The notes under the pieces: model-generated
Told to the model about the DNA's origin: nothing
Databases searched by the model: none
What the model saw: only the letters and a program-made list of their open reading frames with translations
Assembly: GCA_028274465.1 (NCBI GenBank)
Contig: CM051457.1
Span: 31,593,313-31,657,312 of the forward strand
Direction of reading: 5' to 3'
DNA length: 64,000 nucleotides
Origin: Plantago ovata
Lineage: Eukaryota > Streptophyta > Magnoliopsida > Lamiales > Plantaginaceae
Made by a program: the position numbers and the translations under genes
Shown: positions 11,491 to 22,182 of the stretch, one piece after another
Position numbering within the stretch: position 1 is the first letter of the stretch
Layout of the letters: each line of letters begins with the position of its first letter

Positions 11491-14400
11491 TCAACAGCCA
11501 TTCACTTTCGAAGTTTCCTTCCCTCTCCAGATTGCCAGTACTTCATCTGTTCTAAACCGTTGTGTAAATGTTGATTCTTCCAGAAGAGTGGTTGTTCCAT
11601 GAGCGAATGCAAGCAAACCTGTGTAAGCGATCATTGCACCGTTGTCAATACAATAGCGATCATCAGTTGCAAATAACTTCCCACCCCTTTCAGAGCACAT
11701 AATTCGCATCATTTCCTGTAACCGCTCATTACATCCTACTCCACCCACAATCAGCACATCCTTCTTGTCACAATGCGCCATCGCTCGTTCTGTGATCTCC
11801 ACGAGCATTGCAAACAAAGTTTCCTGAAACAGATGTACATAAACTGATACTTTAGATATTATTGTTGTAAAAGAGAACAGATGTATAGAATGTAGAATTG
11901 CTATTATACATGGACATTTGATGTACAAATTGAGTTATGCACAAACTAAATAGTTACAAAACTCACCTGCAGAGAATAACACAAGTCCGCAGGGGTGCAT
12001 TCGTTATTTTTTAGTTTTTCTTCAGCTGTGGTTTCAATGTAGCTCAATATGCCACTAAAAGAAACATCCATTCCTTTCACAACATAAGGAATGTCTATAA
12101 ACTTTTCTCCTTTCTTTGCTAGCTGGCATGAGATCAAATTCAACAGGTCAATCAAAATTGATGAGAGATTATGTTTGTTGTCTTGTATCACATTCATTTG
12201 CAAGAACGAGAAAAATCAAGTCAACCAACAGACTTAAATTTCTCAAAACTAGCAGAGATTTCTCAGATTGTCCTTTACTAGACTTTAGCAGCAGGGGTGT
12301 GAAACTCTCATGTAAGTGTTTCGTTGCATGGCTACAGAATGGTAGGGATTCTCTTCTGTAACATTTCTATGTAAAAAGCAAACAAGTTCCCAAATTAATG
12401 GGAAAAAAAACTCAGAAAAGTACTTCAGCCAGTTCAAACTTCAAAGAATAAAGGTTTAAGTATAAAATAAGATAATAGGGCATCAGATGACACCACAAAG
12501 AATAAAGGTCTAAGTATAATATAAGATAATAGGGCATCAGATGACACCACAAAGATGTAAGACTTCAAAGAATTTACCTTTACTTGTCACTCTGCAACTT
12601 TAACAACGCATTTACTCCTTGTCGCTAACGCAATGTATTTTCTCCAAAACTTTTCCATTTCACATTTTCTCATTATTCCTATTTTTATTTTCATTCCCTG
12701 CTCCATATAAGTTATGACTGCATTCTTTTCTTTCCATATATGTTTACTTTACTTCTTTTCATCAGAGTACCAATGCATCTACCATGGTCACCACCATTTC
12801 TACTAAAACCTCCTTTACTACCTACCTATGAGACCAAAAAAATATCTGTCTATGAGAAGAATGTACTGCTAACTTAAGATCATTCGGAGTTTTATCCGAG
12901 AAACACATCAAGAGCTTGTTATTACAGTCCCTGGATCAGAAAGTTATCAAATAGCCTAAGTTACTGGAGAGAGAAAGAAAAGTCTCACAAGTTTATCTTA
13001 CTTGAGGTCTGGTTTTTATAGGAAAAACAAATGGCACTCCTGGAAATACCATTCATTTATGACAACCCTGTGTGACAATCAAAATATTGAATATTACATA
13101 ATTGTAGTTAACTGGCTCCACCTCAGTTAACCGATTAACAGAGTTAAATAGTACTTGTAATAAACTATGCAAAAATGAGAGTTTGTTGTCACAATATCAA
13201 TTTGACCTTTTGACATTATAACAACCACCTGTCACTTTAGCATAGTTTATTCCTACTCGCTCTGTCCCATCAAATTCCATGCGGTTCTATTATTGGTATT
13301 AGTGAGTCCTACCAGTAAGCTATTAACATAGATTACAAACCTTCTAAAAACCTGATCCAAAAGCAAATGCATAGAACCAAACCGAAAGGAGGGAGTACTA
13401 CTTTTTCCTGTTGTGACTAGGTGGAGACCGTTAACTACAATAGTCAAACACTCCAGTCATATTCAATATTTTATCTGTCAAAATCATATACATACAATGT
13501 GCATTTTGCTGTAATTTTAAAGCTGTCATAATTGAATGGCTTTTCTAGTCGTGTCCTTTATTCTACATAAATCAAACCCAAACATTAGGTGATATAAATT
13601 ATTGAATTGCTTAAGACCATTCAGTGCGTTATGTTATAACAGCCCCTGGATCACAGAGTCATCAAAGAGCCTAAATTACTGGAGACATAAAAGTCTCACA
13701 AGTTTATCTTACTTGAGGTCTGATCTTTATAGAAAAAAAAAATGACCCTGCTAGAAATACCATTCGTTTATGACAACCTTGTGTGACAATCAAAATATTG
13801 AATATTACATAATTGTAGTTAACCGGAATACCGGATCCACCTCAGTTAACCGATTAACAGAGTTAAATAGTACTTCACTTGTAATATACTATGCAAAAAT
13901 AACAGCTACCTGTCACAATGTCAATTTGAGCTTTTGACATTATGACAACCAGCTGCCACTCTAGCATCGTTTATTACTACTCCCTCTATCCCACCAAATT
14001 CCATGCGGTTCTTTTATTGGAAGTAGTGAATCCTACCAGTAAGCTATTAACACACATATTACAAACCTTTTAACAACCCGATCCCAAAGCAAATGCATAG
14101 AACCAAACCGGAAGGAGTGAGTACTATGTTTTCCTGTTGTGACTAGGTGGAGACTGTTAACTACAATAGCCATACACTCCAGTCATATTCGATATTTTAC
14201 CTTTCAAAAACGTATAAAAACAGTGTGACATGCCTTTTGCTGTAATTTTAGAGATGTCATAATTGAATGTCTTTTCTAGTTGGGTCCTTTATTCTACAAG
14301 AATCAAACCCGGACATTAGGCAATATAAAATATCGAATAGCTCAAGATCATTCAGAGCATTATGTTATAACAGTCCCTGGATCACAGAGTTATCAAATAG

Positions 14401-16492
14401 CCTAAGTTACTGGAGAGAGAGAAAGAAAAGTCTCACACGTTTATCTTAGTTGAGGTCTAATTTTGTTTAGAAAAAAGAATGACACTGCTAGAAATAACAT
14501 TCATTCTGACAACCCTGATGTGACAATTAAATATCAAATATTACATAATTATAGCTAGCCGGTTCCACCTTAGTTAACCGATTAACAGAGTTAAACAGCA
14601 AAACTTTGTGATAAACTATGAAAAATGATAGCTTCATGTCACAATGTCAAATTTGAACTTTTTTTTGTTGACATTATGACAGACAGCTGTCATTTTAGCA
14701 TACTACTCCCTCTGTCCCATCAAATTCTATGTGATTCTATTAGTGGCATTAGTGAGTCCTATCACTAAACTATTAACACATATTACAAACTTCCTAAAAA
14801 CCCCTAAAACCCGATCGAAAAGAAATGCATAGAACCCCAGCATGAGGGAGTACTATTTTATCATGTTATGACTATGTGGAGACTATTAACTACAATAGTG
14901 ATACACTCCAGTCATATCCGATATTTTACCAGTCAAAAACATATAAATACAATGTGACATGCATTTTTCTGTAATTTTAAAGCTGCTATAACTGAATGGT
15001 TTTTCTTATACGTAGTGTCCTTTATTCTACAAAAATCAAACCCAGACATAAGATGATATAAAAGGACACTACTAGAAAGTCTAGCACATTAATGATATTC
15101 CTATGATCTGCACAATCATTATAAACTTAACATCAATTTCCAACTATACAATTGGTTCATACTAGGTACTACATGCACATCTCTATTGTAAACCCTCTAG
15201 AAACAACACCCTGAACTCTTACAAAGGACAACTTCAGTTGCAGGAAACTACTTAAGCATGCACTCTCATTGAAAAATTCAAATCAATGGGTAGCACCTAG
15301 TATTCTTTCAGTAGTAACATGTGAACATAGGCATGTAAAACAATCAAACTCACAAATGCCGAAAGCTCCTGAACGGTTTCCTTTTTTTCTTTTGGCACCA
15401 TAAACCAATGAATAGTTCACGCTTCATCCCCTTAATTATTCGTCAGTTGGGTACGAATGCACTTTCTATTTTTATATTTAATTCGCAGATCCAACACACA
15501 CACACACACACACACAGGATGATAGAAACAGTGTAATAATTGAAATAATCTTCAGTGTCCATAAACTAAACAAATTTTCAATTTTTCTCTGAAGTACCTG
15601 CTCAATGTTGTAGCCAGGGCTAGGATCGTTAGACAGATTAAGAACCCTAGCAAATCTGTCCAAGCAATTTCCAACTGCAATATCTATTGTTTCCCCAAAA
15701 ATTCGGTACCGCCCCTCACTGTATGCTATAACCTGCGTGTTGCCTCCACTCACATACAATACGACGGGATCATCAGCGCCGGTAACCACCCTTCCCATTT
15801 CAATATGTGCAACACAATGATTGACCCCAATGATTGGCTTCTTCCAAAGCTGTGCTAGCACACGAACCACCACAGCTGATATCTGCAATACAACCAACAC
15901 TATCGATGAAGTGAAGACATAGACCATTTGCCCCAAATCACCGAGGACGAATTCCACTGTACTAATCAATCCTAACAAGCAGCATACACCACTTTAACAA
16001 CAATCTAAACCTATGTAAATGTACTTCAATTGATAGGCACTTGTGATTCCAACTTCAGCTGCTTACAATACAAATTTGACTGTATAGTTGTGATAATGCT
16101 TTTCATTTCGACTAAGAAACAAATTACTTAGCACAAGATTGGATCAATTAATACTAATACACAAGTTAAGCTATTGCAACAAGCATTTGAGAAAATGGTA
16201 GTCAGTAGAGTACCTGGAGTGGGGCCCCCATGCCAGGGCCTTTGGTGTAGCAAATACAGTCAATATCGGAGGGAGTGAGGTTGGCTTGTTTGAGAGCAGA
16301 GGTGAGGAGAGGCAGGACATGTTGGAGGTGGTGGTGAGCAGTTTCACGGGGGAGAAAGCCATGTCCTGGTGGAGTTATGTAAGTGTGACGTGGATTTGAG
16401 AGAATCTCGCCGTCCAGAGTCACCACGCCCACGCCGATTTTGTTGGCTGAGCCTTCAAACCCTAGAGCTATCAATCGTTTCTGAGCCGCCAT
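11491..16492 (-). CDS. OSGEP: OSGEP/Kae1, tRNA N6-threonylcarbamoyladenosine synthase (KEOPS subunit), 4 exons
   Basis: Catalytic Kae1/Qri7/TsaD-family subunit of the KEOPS complex. It transfers the threonylcarbamoyl group to A37 of ANN-decoding tRNAs and is expected to be cytosolic or nuclear. Exons (minus strand) are 16492-16214, 15882-15598, 12122-11967 and 11823-11491, all GT-AG, giving 350 aa, the normal family length. Motifs in order: [39 protein letters not shown], the metal-binding [10 protein letters not shown] (HxxxH), [59 protein letters not shown] and [14 protein letters not shown]. The start at 16492 gives [14 protein letters not shown], matching the family N-terminus. An upstream in-frame ATG at 16579 would add 29 residues and is less likely. 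Intron 2 (3475 bp) holds a tandem triplication. No defects are seen. Confidence 0.96.
12436..12553. repeat. ~55-bp tandem duplication in OSGEP intron 2
   Basis: A block containing AAGAATAAAGG, 'AAGTATAA', 'AGATAATAGGGCATCAGATG' and ACACCAC occurs twice in a row with a few substitutions. Confidence 0.8.
13254..13397. mobile_element. Stowaway-like MITE, copy in tandem unit 1
   Basis: Inverted ends around 'CTGTCCCATCAAATTCCATG' and 'GGAGGGAGTA'. 'CATGCGGTTCTAT' on the left mirrors 'GCATAGAACCAAACCG' on the right. Confidence 0.65.
13978..14123. mobile_element. Stowaway-like MITE, copy in tandem unit 2
   Basis: Left end TACTCCCTCTATCCCACC and right end CCGGAAGGAGTGAGTA, at the same relative place as in units 1 and 3. 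Confidence 0.65.
14704..14852. mobile_element. Stowaway-like MITE, copy in tandem unit 3
   Basis: Left end TACTCCCTCTGTCCCATC and right end CATGAGGGAGTA, at the same relative place as in units 1 and 2. Confidence 0.65.
15497..15517. repeat. (CA)n microsatellite
   Basis: About ten CA repeats in OSGEP intron 2, some 80 bp from the exon 2 donor. Confidence 0.9.
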
Positions 16493-16670
16493 AACCGTGT
16501 ATGTCTGTGTGTTGTGATTCTGAGAAAATGGGATTCTTCTAGGGCTTTTGGGAGGGAGATACAAATTACTTTTTACCACAAAATTGGTTGTGGAAGGAAG
16601 GACTGAAAAAGAGAAGCTAACTCATCATCCTAGCAGCTGCGAATGCGATACACGAGAAAAGTTAATGGTG

Positions 16671-16793
16671 TTAGCCTATGTTATCTTAGTCAGTATGGAA
16701 AAGTCTGAACTAACCGAACCTAACTGATCTGAACCGAACTTATTTCTAGTACTGAACTTAATCAATTTTCAAATTAAAATAACATAGCCTTAA
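16671..16793. mobile_element. Short inverted-repeat element
   Basis: 'TTAGCCTATGTTATCTTA' on the left is mirrored by 'AAAATAACATAGCCTTAA' on the right. About 120 bp, non-coding, just upstream of OSGEP. Confidence 0.4.
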
Positions 16794-17269
16794 TTTAAAT
16801 TTTGTGCAATCTGAAAATTGTGTCGAAAGGTTTAGGTGCATTTTGAAATAAAACAAAGTTTCCATGCAATATAATAAAATCGTGAAAAAACATTTGTGCA
16901 GTATAAAAGGTTCTGGTGTGGTTTTAATTTTTAGTATTGAAAGTTTTATGTTATGGTTTTAACGTCATTTGTTGTGGTTTTAAGATATGGTTTTAAAAAA
17001 CTATATTATAGTTTTGAGATGTTTTGTTATAGTTTTACGCGACAATCTAAAATTATTCACAAATATAGAAAGAAATCACTATTAAACAAGTAAGAATTTC
17101 ATAATTGTCATTAAAACATCAATAAACAAGTTCACAGTAAGTTACTTGAAACATTTTAATCATTACAATGTTGAAACATTCAATGCTTTTTTTCGAATAA
17201 ACTTGTTGGAGAACTTCTACTTCTTGCATTTTCTTCATCAAACTCAATTGGGATCATTGCTTAAGACCA

Positions 17270-17803
17270 TAACAACTCTTGTTAAAACAACAACAAAGAT
17301 ACTGATCACCACTCCATTTCTTTTTAAAACCATACAATGCACAAACTCAACACAGTAGTATTAGATATTTCTTAAAACCACAACAACAAAACCACACCAA
17401 AATATCTTAAACTATTACAACAATAACATATATGCAACTAAAGCTAAAAAACATATCAAGGATGCTTGATTAGAACCTTAACACGAGTTTTTAAAACCAC
17501 ATCTAGATACTTATAACCACACCATGTCCCATTAAAATCATACATCGGACAAACCAATACAGTAGAATTATATATTTCTTAAAACCACAACAACAGAAAT
17601 TAAGAGCACACCAAAAATCTCTTACAACTATAACACAACAGTAACATGCTGAAACTAAAAATCATATCAAATATGATTAGAATCTTAGCACGAGTTCTTA
17701 AAACCACAACAAAGATACTTATAACAACGCTATATCCAATTAAAATCATACAATGAACAAATCCAACACAGTAGCTTTATATATTTTTAAAACCATTGGG
17801 ATG
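17270..17803. repeat. ~207-bp tandem repeat, about 2.5 copies
   Basis: Equivalent points fall at about 17278, 17484 and 17691. Each copy has a '(G/C)TT(A/T)AAAACCAC' start, 'AGATACT', 'ATTAAAATCATAC'-type sequence, 'AACACAGTAG' and 'ATATTTCTTAAAACCACAAC'. Copies are AT-rich and moderately diverged. Related TTTTAAAACC/GGTTTTAA motifs occur inverted at 16.9-17.04 kb, so the array may be part of a larger inverted structure. Confidence 0.7.
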
Positions 17804-18884
17804 TTTGGATTGAATTGTTCACATTTAGTGATATTTCAGGCCAACTTCAGATCGAGTATTATTGGAATTATAAATTTTAAATCATTTCGTATCGGATCTA
17901 ATTAGATTAGATCATTTCAATCCGTTTGATACATGGTCATTTGAATCCAACACATTGGAAGCAAATTTTATCCGACAGTGTATCTCCATTTGTTAAAACG
18001 AATTAAACACACATGGATAATCTTCCATTGTGTTAAATTCCATATAAGATGAGTATATGTGTATAAAAAATCAAGTTTTAAAGAAGGGAAGCTCTTGTAG
18101 CAGTGAAGTACCTTTCCCGTTGTACCAATGATATCAAAGAGAGCTTCGGTTCACCGAGATGTATAGATCGTTGCAGCAATGATATCAAATAAATTTTCAA
18201 TCTTTCTAGTAAGATTCGCTAAAATAAAAATTAAATGATAGCTACAACAAGAAAGCTTTCCAACTTTCTCGAAGAATTTCGATACAACGAGATGAACATG
18301 TATGCACATGTCCAAATTTCAAGAGCTTTCCATGAAAAATTGCATCCTTAAAGTGTCTAGTTGTTATTCATTCAACATATGTGACTATTGCAAAAATATT
18401 TTATACACTTTTTGGAAGGATTGTAGCACTTGGACATGAGAGAAGTATAAATAGATGAGGAACTTTATTTCATAACACATCTGCAAATCCATCTCGTTAT
18501 GCACTCCCCTTATCCCTCTTTGCTCTCTTTACACTCAATCATATTTAAAGTAAGTTCGATAGCTTCGTCCATTATAGTGCTACTTATTGTCTTAATAGTA
18601 ATTTTATCTTGGGAGACTATTGTTAATATCTCGTAAGTACCAAACAGGGTAATATTACCAGAAGCAGAGATATATAGTTAAACTATTGACTATACAAGTT
18701 AAAATATTACCCCCAATTGGGGTAATATTTGTTACTTGTTTGTTTAAACACTTTACTCTAGAAAAGACTCACGCTTACAAGAAAACCCACACTGGTTGCC
18801 TTTACATCAACCAAAAGGTCTTGCTTCAGTTGAGATTCTACTACTCATACAACATTTGCCCCACTTGTTAATTGATATGAAATG
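17804..18884. other. Intergenic DNA, no gene seen
   Basis: A TATA-like AGTATAAATAGATG at about 18446 is followed by a pyrimidine-rich stretch that resembles a promoter or an LTR fragment, but no open frame follows. The 61-aa open frame at 18686-18871 has no recognisable motif. Confidence 0.4.
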
Positions 18885-19467
18885 TAGGTCTGTAAAAAAA
18901 ATTAACCGTCCGCACGACCAACCCAACCGCGTGCGCTTTATCCGCGGTTGACGATTAGCATATTTGTAAAAAACCACCAGATGTTAAATTTTTGTCATCC
19001 GCCAAAACGCGGACGGGTGGCGGCTGAGCGATTGGTCACCCGTCACCCATCAAACCCCCCCCCCCCCCACATATATATAATTATTTTAGTTTTTCTTTTT
19101 ATATATATTAGTATACTAAGCGGGCAAGACTTTTGTTTTGCTTCTTTTGTCGGCTATTGTAATTTAAGTGCTTATATTTGAAATTGTATTTGGAAATTAT
19201 GCACTTAGAATATTTGTATTAAAGCTTCGAATCTACCGATATTTCTCTTATCATTGTCATTCGCTCTATAATGTTTATTTCATAGTTTCTTTAATGCGTT
19301 ATGTCTCAATCCGCCAATCCGCCGGCCTTAATTGGTCACCCGATCCGCTGCGGGTAGGAAAAAAATCCCATCCTCCACGGTTAATGAATTCTCCTATCGA
19401 TCTGCCATATGCGGGTTGATTAGAATTTTAGTAAATAATCATCTGTAACCGCCCGCGTACATACCTA
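18885..19467. mobile_element. hAT-like non-autonomous element with 8-bp target-site duplication
   Basis: The terminal inverted repeat TAGGTCTGTA on the left pairs with TACATACCTA on the right. The element is flanked by ATGAAATG (18877-18884) and ATGAGATG (19468-19475), an 8-bp duplication with one mismatch, as expected for hAT transposition. GC-rich subterminal motifs (ACCGTCCGC on the left, ACCGCCCGCG on the right) and a run of about 14-15 C near 19055 are present. No transposase frame is visible. Confidence 0.75.
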
Positions 19468-19839
19468 ATGAGATGTATTACATTCTATTTATGAAACTCC
19501 GACCTTTTGGGTGGCACAATTATTATGACCTATTGATCTAAAAAACCCATGTATGAATTTTTTTTTCACTTCGCTTTTGTATGAACTTGCACATATTCTA
19601 CATACACCCAAAAAACTTCCAAATTATCTTTTGGATCTCTTATGGGTTGATTCCGGGGTGAAAGGTTATTAGATATATATTTTGTTTTCAATCTCTTTAA
19701 ACTCGATTCAGGGAATGTTGGGTTTGCCGCGCCGGGCAGCATTCCCTAAAAAATAAGTAAATTCAAACGGGATGAGGCTAATTTATGTTGGCACGCGAGC
19801 TAGACTAGAAGACGTCTCTCGCTTAAACTTAATTTCTTA

Positions 19840-20128
19840 GAGCACTTCTTATGGAGACTTTTTTTAGGCTTACTTGGAGGTTAAATTCTCAATTAAGTCC
19901 GAAAGTACCTCCAATAGAATCTTTTTTTGGGCTACTATGTAGTAGCACATGGGAAAGAGCACTAGACTCCCTTTAAGCCCCAAGACATATAAAATATAAA
20001 TATTTAATTAGAAAATGTAATGATGAAGTAGTATTTGGCAAATAGGGCCTACATATAAGTCTTAATTAAACTTCCAAACCAATAAAGATTTCAATTTGAA
20101 AGGGGCGGGTTTAGGGATAAGGAATGAT
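19840..20128. mobile_element. MITE of the GAGCA(T/C)TCCTTATGG family
   Basis: Starts GAGCACTTCTTATGGAG and ends GGATAAGGAATGATC. Internal phrases (TTTAGGCTTA, GGGCTACTATGTAGTAGC, TTTAATTAGAAAATG, GAAGTAGTAT) are shared with the copies at 29461-29721 and 29724-30046. Confidence 0.7.
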
Positions 20129-20149
20129 CTTAATTAAATTAATAGGCAC

Positions 20150-20229
20150 ACCCTCAGAAAGACGATACTCTGCCTGTGGTTCCAAGAGATACCCATGTTA
20201 AGGTGCTCTCCTTTAGCTCCGACCATAAG
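20150..20229 (+). other. Putative non-coding first exon of the CCR4-like gene
   Basis: A consensus donor (AAG|GTATGTTTTC, exon end at 20229) could pair with the acceptor TTTGCAG ending at 22163, just 19 bp upstream of the CCR4-like ATG. This would make a 5' UTR exon with a ~1.93-kb intron. The donor lies within sequence resembling the end of the neighbouring MITE family. Splice consensus only; the 5' boundary is not determined. Confidence 0.4.
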
Positions 20230-21667
20230 GTATGTTTTCTCCTAATATCCCTCACTTTATCTCTATCGATACACATACACCCGAACTATCAAAATGCCTA
20301 CATGTAGATTTTGTTTTTGTTCCTTTCTTGCTTGTAGCTCATTAATTCGATTCCAGATAATTTGTGCGTGTGTATATGAAACTGAAATGAATGGGAAATA
20401 GTAGTATTGTAACATTTAATCGTTTTTTTCACATGATTATCCATGGTTTTTGCTCCAAAGCTGCGTAATTAGGTTGCAGGGCATAGTGGTTGGTTGTTTA
20501 CATGTTGATTGAATATGAGAACGAATTGATCATTTGCTTGTTAAGTTTGTGCTCACCAAGTAGAATTTATAAGAGTTTTCCTAGGATGTAATGTCTAGAT
20601 TCATATGATTGATTGTTTATGCAATAATTGGCCAGTTTCCGCAGTCAGATTTAGGAGCTTACATTGCCCTTATTTGGTACTTGGTGCCTATTTGCAAAAC
20701 TCTAGATCACTGTGAAGTGATTAGGTTATGTAGAATGAGGTAAAAGGGGATTCTAAAAATTCTTAATGGATCCGGTTTGTACTTGGGTCTTTTATTTTTC
20801 TCCTTAGATTACATGAATTGACTGGTGGAGTACGGTAGGTGGATCCTCTAATTGATAAATTGGCGTGTTTAAGTTAGATTTTAGCCTAGCAAAATGTTAT
20901 TAATGGTAAATTTTGAGCAACTATTATGGTGGCATTGACTGGTTTTGGGTGTTTTTGGGATCATCACCTAACTTGTATATGACACTTGTGAAAACCAAAT
21001 TTACTTGACTCAAAAGTGGCATGGTTGAAAGCACGATACTAAGTGAAATGAAGCAGATGAGTCTGATGTTTATACAAGAATAAATAATCAAATGATGTAG
21101 ATTCATTTTCCACGCTCTACAAATTTAGCAGCATCATCAAATGGTATGAAGAATCATCAAGGACGGTTTCGAGATCCATGAATAGGCATGATTATTGAAT
21201 TGTGTAGTTGGAGTTTTGGTTGGAAGGTGATGGTTCTGCATAATTGCAGACACATTAAGAATGGAAAGATATAGCTGCAGCTGTGTAGAATTATTGGTGC
21301 AAAAATATTGGACCCATCTGTACCATGTTGCAACGCAAGCTTCCATCCGTTCTACTCTCGAGCTGATTATTATTCACAGATTGAATTAACTTCCGTAGGT
21401 TTCATTGACTTGCAAAATTCGTTTAACAAACTATGTGATAATTCCAGGAACACCTAAAACCATGCTCATAGTTTGCCACAAGTCATATTTTGTTGGTCCC
21501 AATTCAGACATAAACTGTAAAACATATCAATTCTCCAACTCTTCAAGTGATTTTTCTTGCAGTTTTTGGTTTATATGTAAATAGAGGAAATTGAACAAAG
21601 ATAGAATATATTGGCATTCTGCATTCATTACTTGTGGAGGCAAGATGTGATTTAACGCCTTTTAGTT

Positions 21668-21833
21668 ACTTCCTCTGCCCGGCTTAAGTGTAACACTTTG
21701 TTTGACTTAAAAAAAAGATTTGGGATTAAAATTTTAATTTTTTTAATGAGTTGGGATTACTTTGAGGTCAAATTTACACTAAAAAGGGTCAACAAACAAA
21801 TTGTTAAACTTAAGCCGGAACAGATGAAGTACC
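21668..21833. mobile_element. Stowaway-like MITE in the CCR4-like 5' UTR intron
   Basis: Left TACTTCCTCTGCCCGGCTTA is mirrored on the right by TAAGCCGGAACAGATGAAGTA. 'TTTGACTTAAA' and 'GGGTCAACAAAC' are inner arm remnants. Confidence 0.65.
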
Positions 21834-22007
21834 TTGTAGTTGTAGACTATTATGGGATATTAAAGTTCATGTCCCAAGCTTGAACTGAAAATTGAAATAT
21901 GAAAGTTTCCATGTTCAGAAAATCCAAGTCTGCTCCTTATTGGTTTATGTATTGTACTCGTATAATTTAAGAATTTTTACCTATCCAAGAGAATATTTGT
22001 CAAGTAC

Positions 22008-22105
22008 TTATTTACTTGTTTTGATGGGTTCATATGTTACCAACTTTAAGAGCACGTTATTTACTTGTTTTGATGGGTTCATATGTTACCAACTTTAAGA
22101 GCACG
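22008..22105. repeat. Perfect 49-bp tandem duplication
   Basis: The 49-bp block starting TTATTTACTTGTTTTGATGG and ending AAGAGCACG occurs twice without a difference, at 22008-22056 and 22057-22105, in the inferred 5' UTR intron of the CCR4-like gene. Confidence 0.95.
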
Positions 22106-22182
22106 TTGACGCACATACTTTATTCTACCAGGTTATGTTACTTTGATTTTCTTTGATTTGCAGAGTAGCTTGTTGCAGAAAT

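Larger units (their letters stand above)
12879..15063. repeat. Three tandem copies of a ~730-bp unit inside OSGEP intron 2
   Basis: Units start at about 12879, 13615 and 14346, with similar internal order. Each opens with 'GA(T/C)CATTC(A/G)G', then CCTGGATCA, 'AAGTCTCACA', 'AACCGATTAACAGAGTTAAA', a MITE, and 'GTGTCCTTTATTCTAC'. The copies differ by scattered substitutions and small indels, so the array is not recent. Each unit carries a Stowaway-like insertion at the matching place (13254-13397, 13978-14123, 14704-14852). Confidence 0.85.

Noticed and set aside
12879..15063. CRISPR-like or other spaced repeat array
   Set aside because: The repeats are long contiguous tandem copies in a plant intron, not short repeats with unique spacers.
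18430..18560. Promoter or solo LTR suggested by AGTATAAATAGATG and a pyrimidine-rich leader
   Set aside because: No open frame follows and no matching second LTR, primer-binding site or 5-bp duplication was found.
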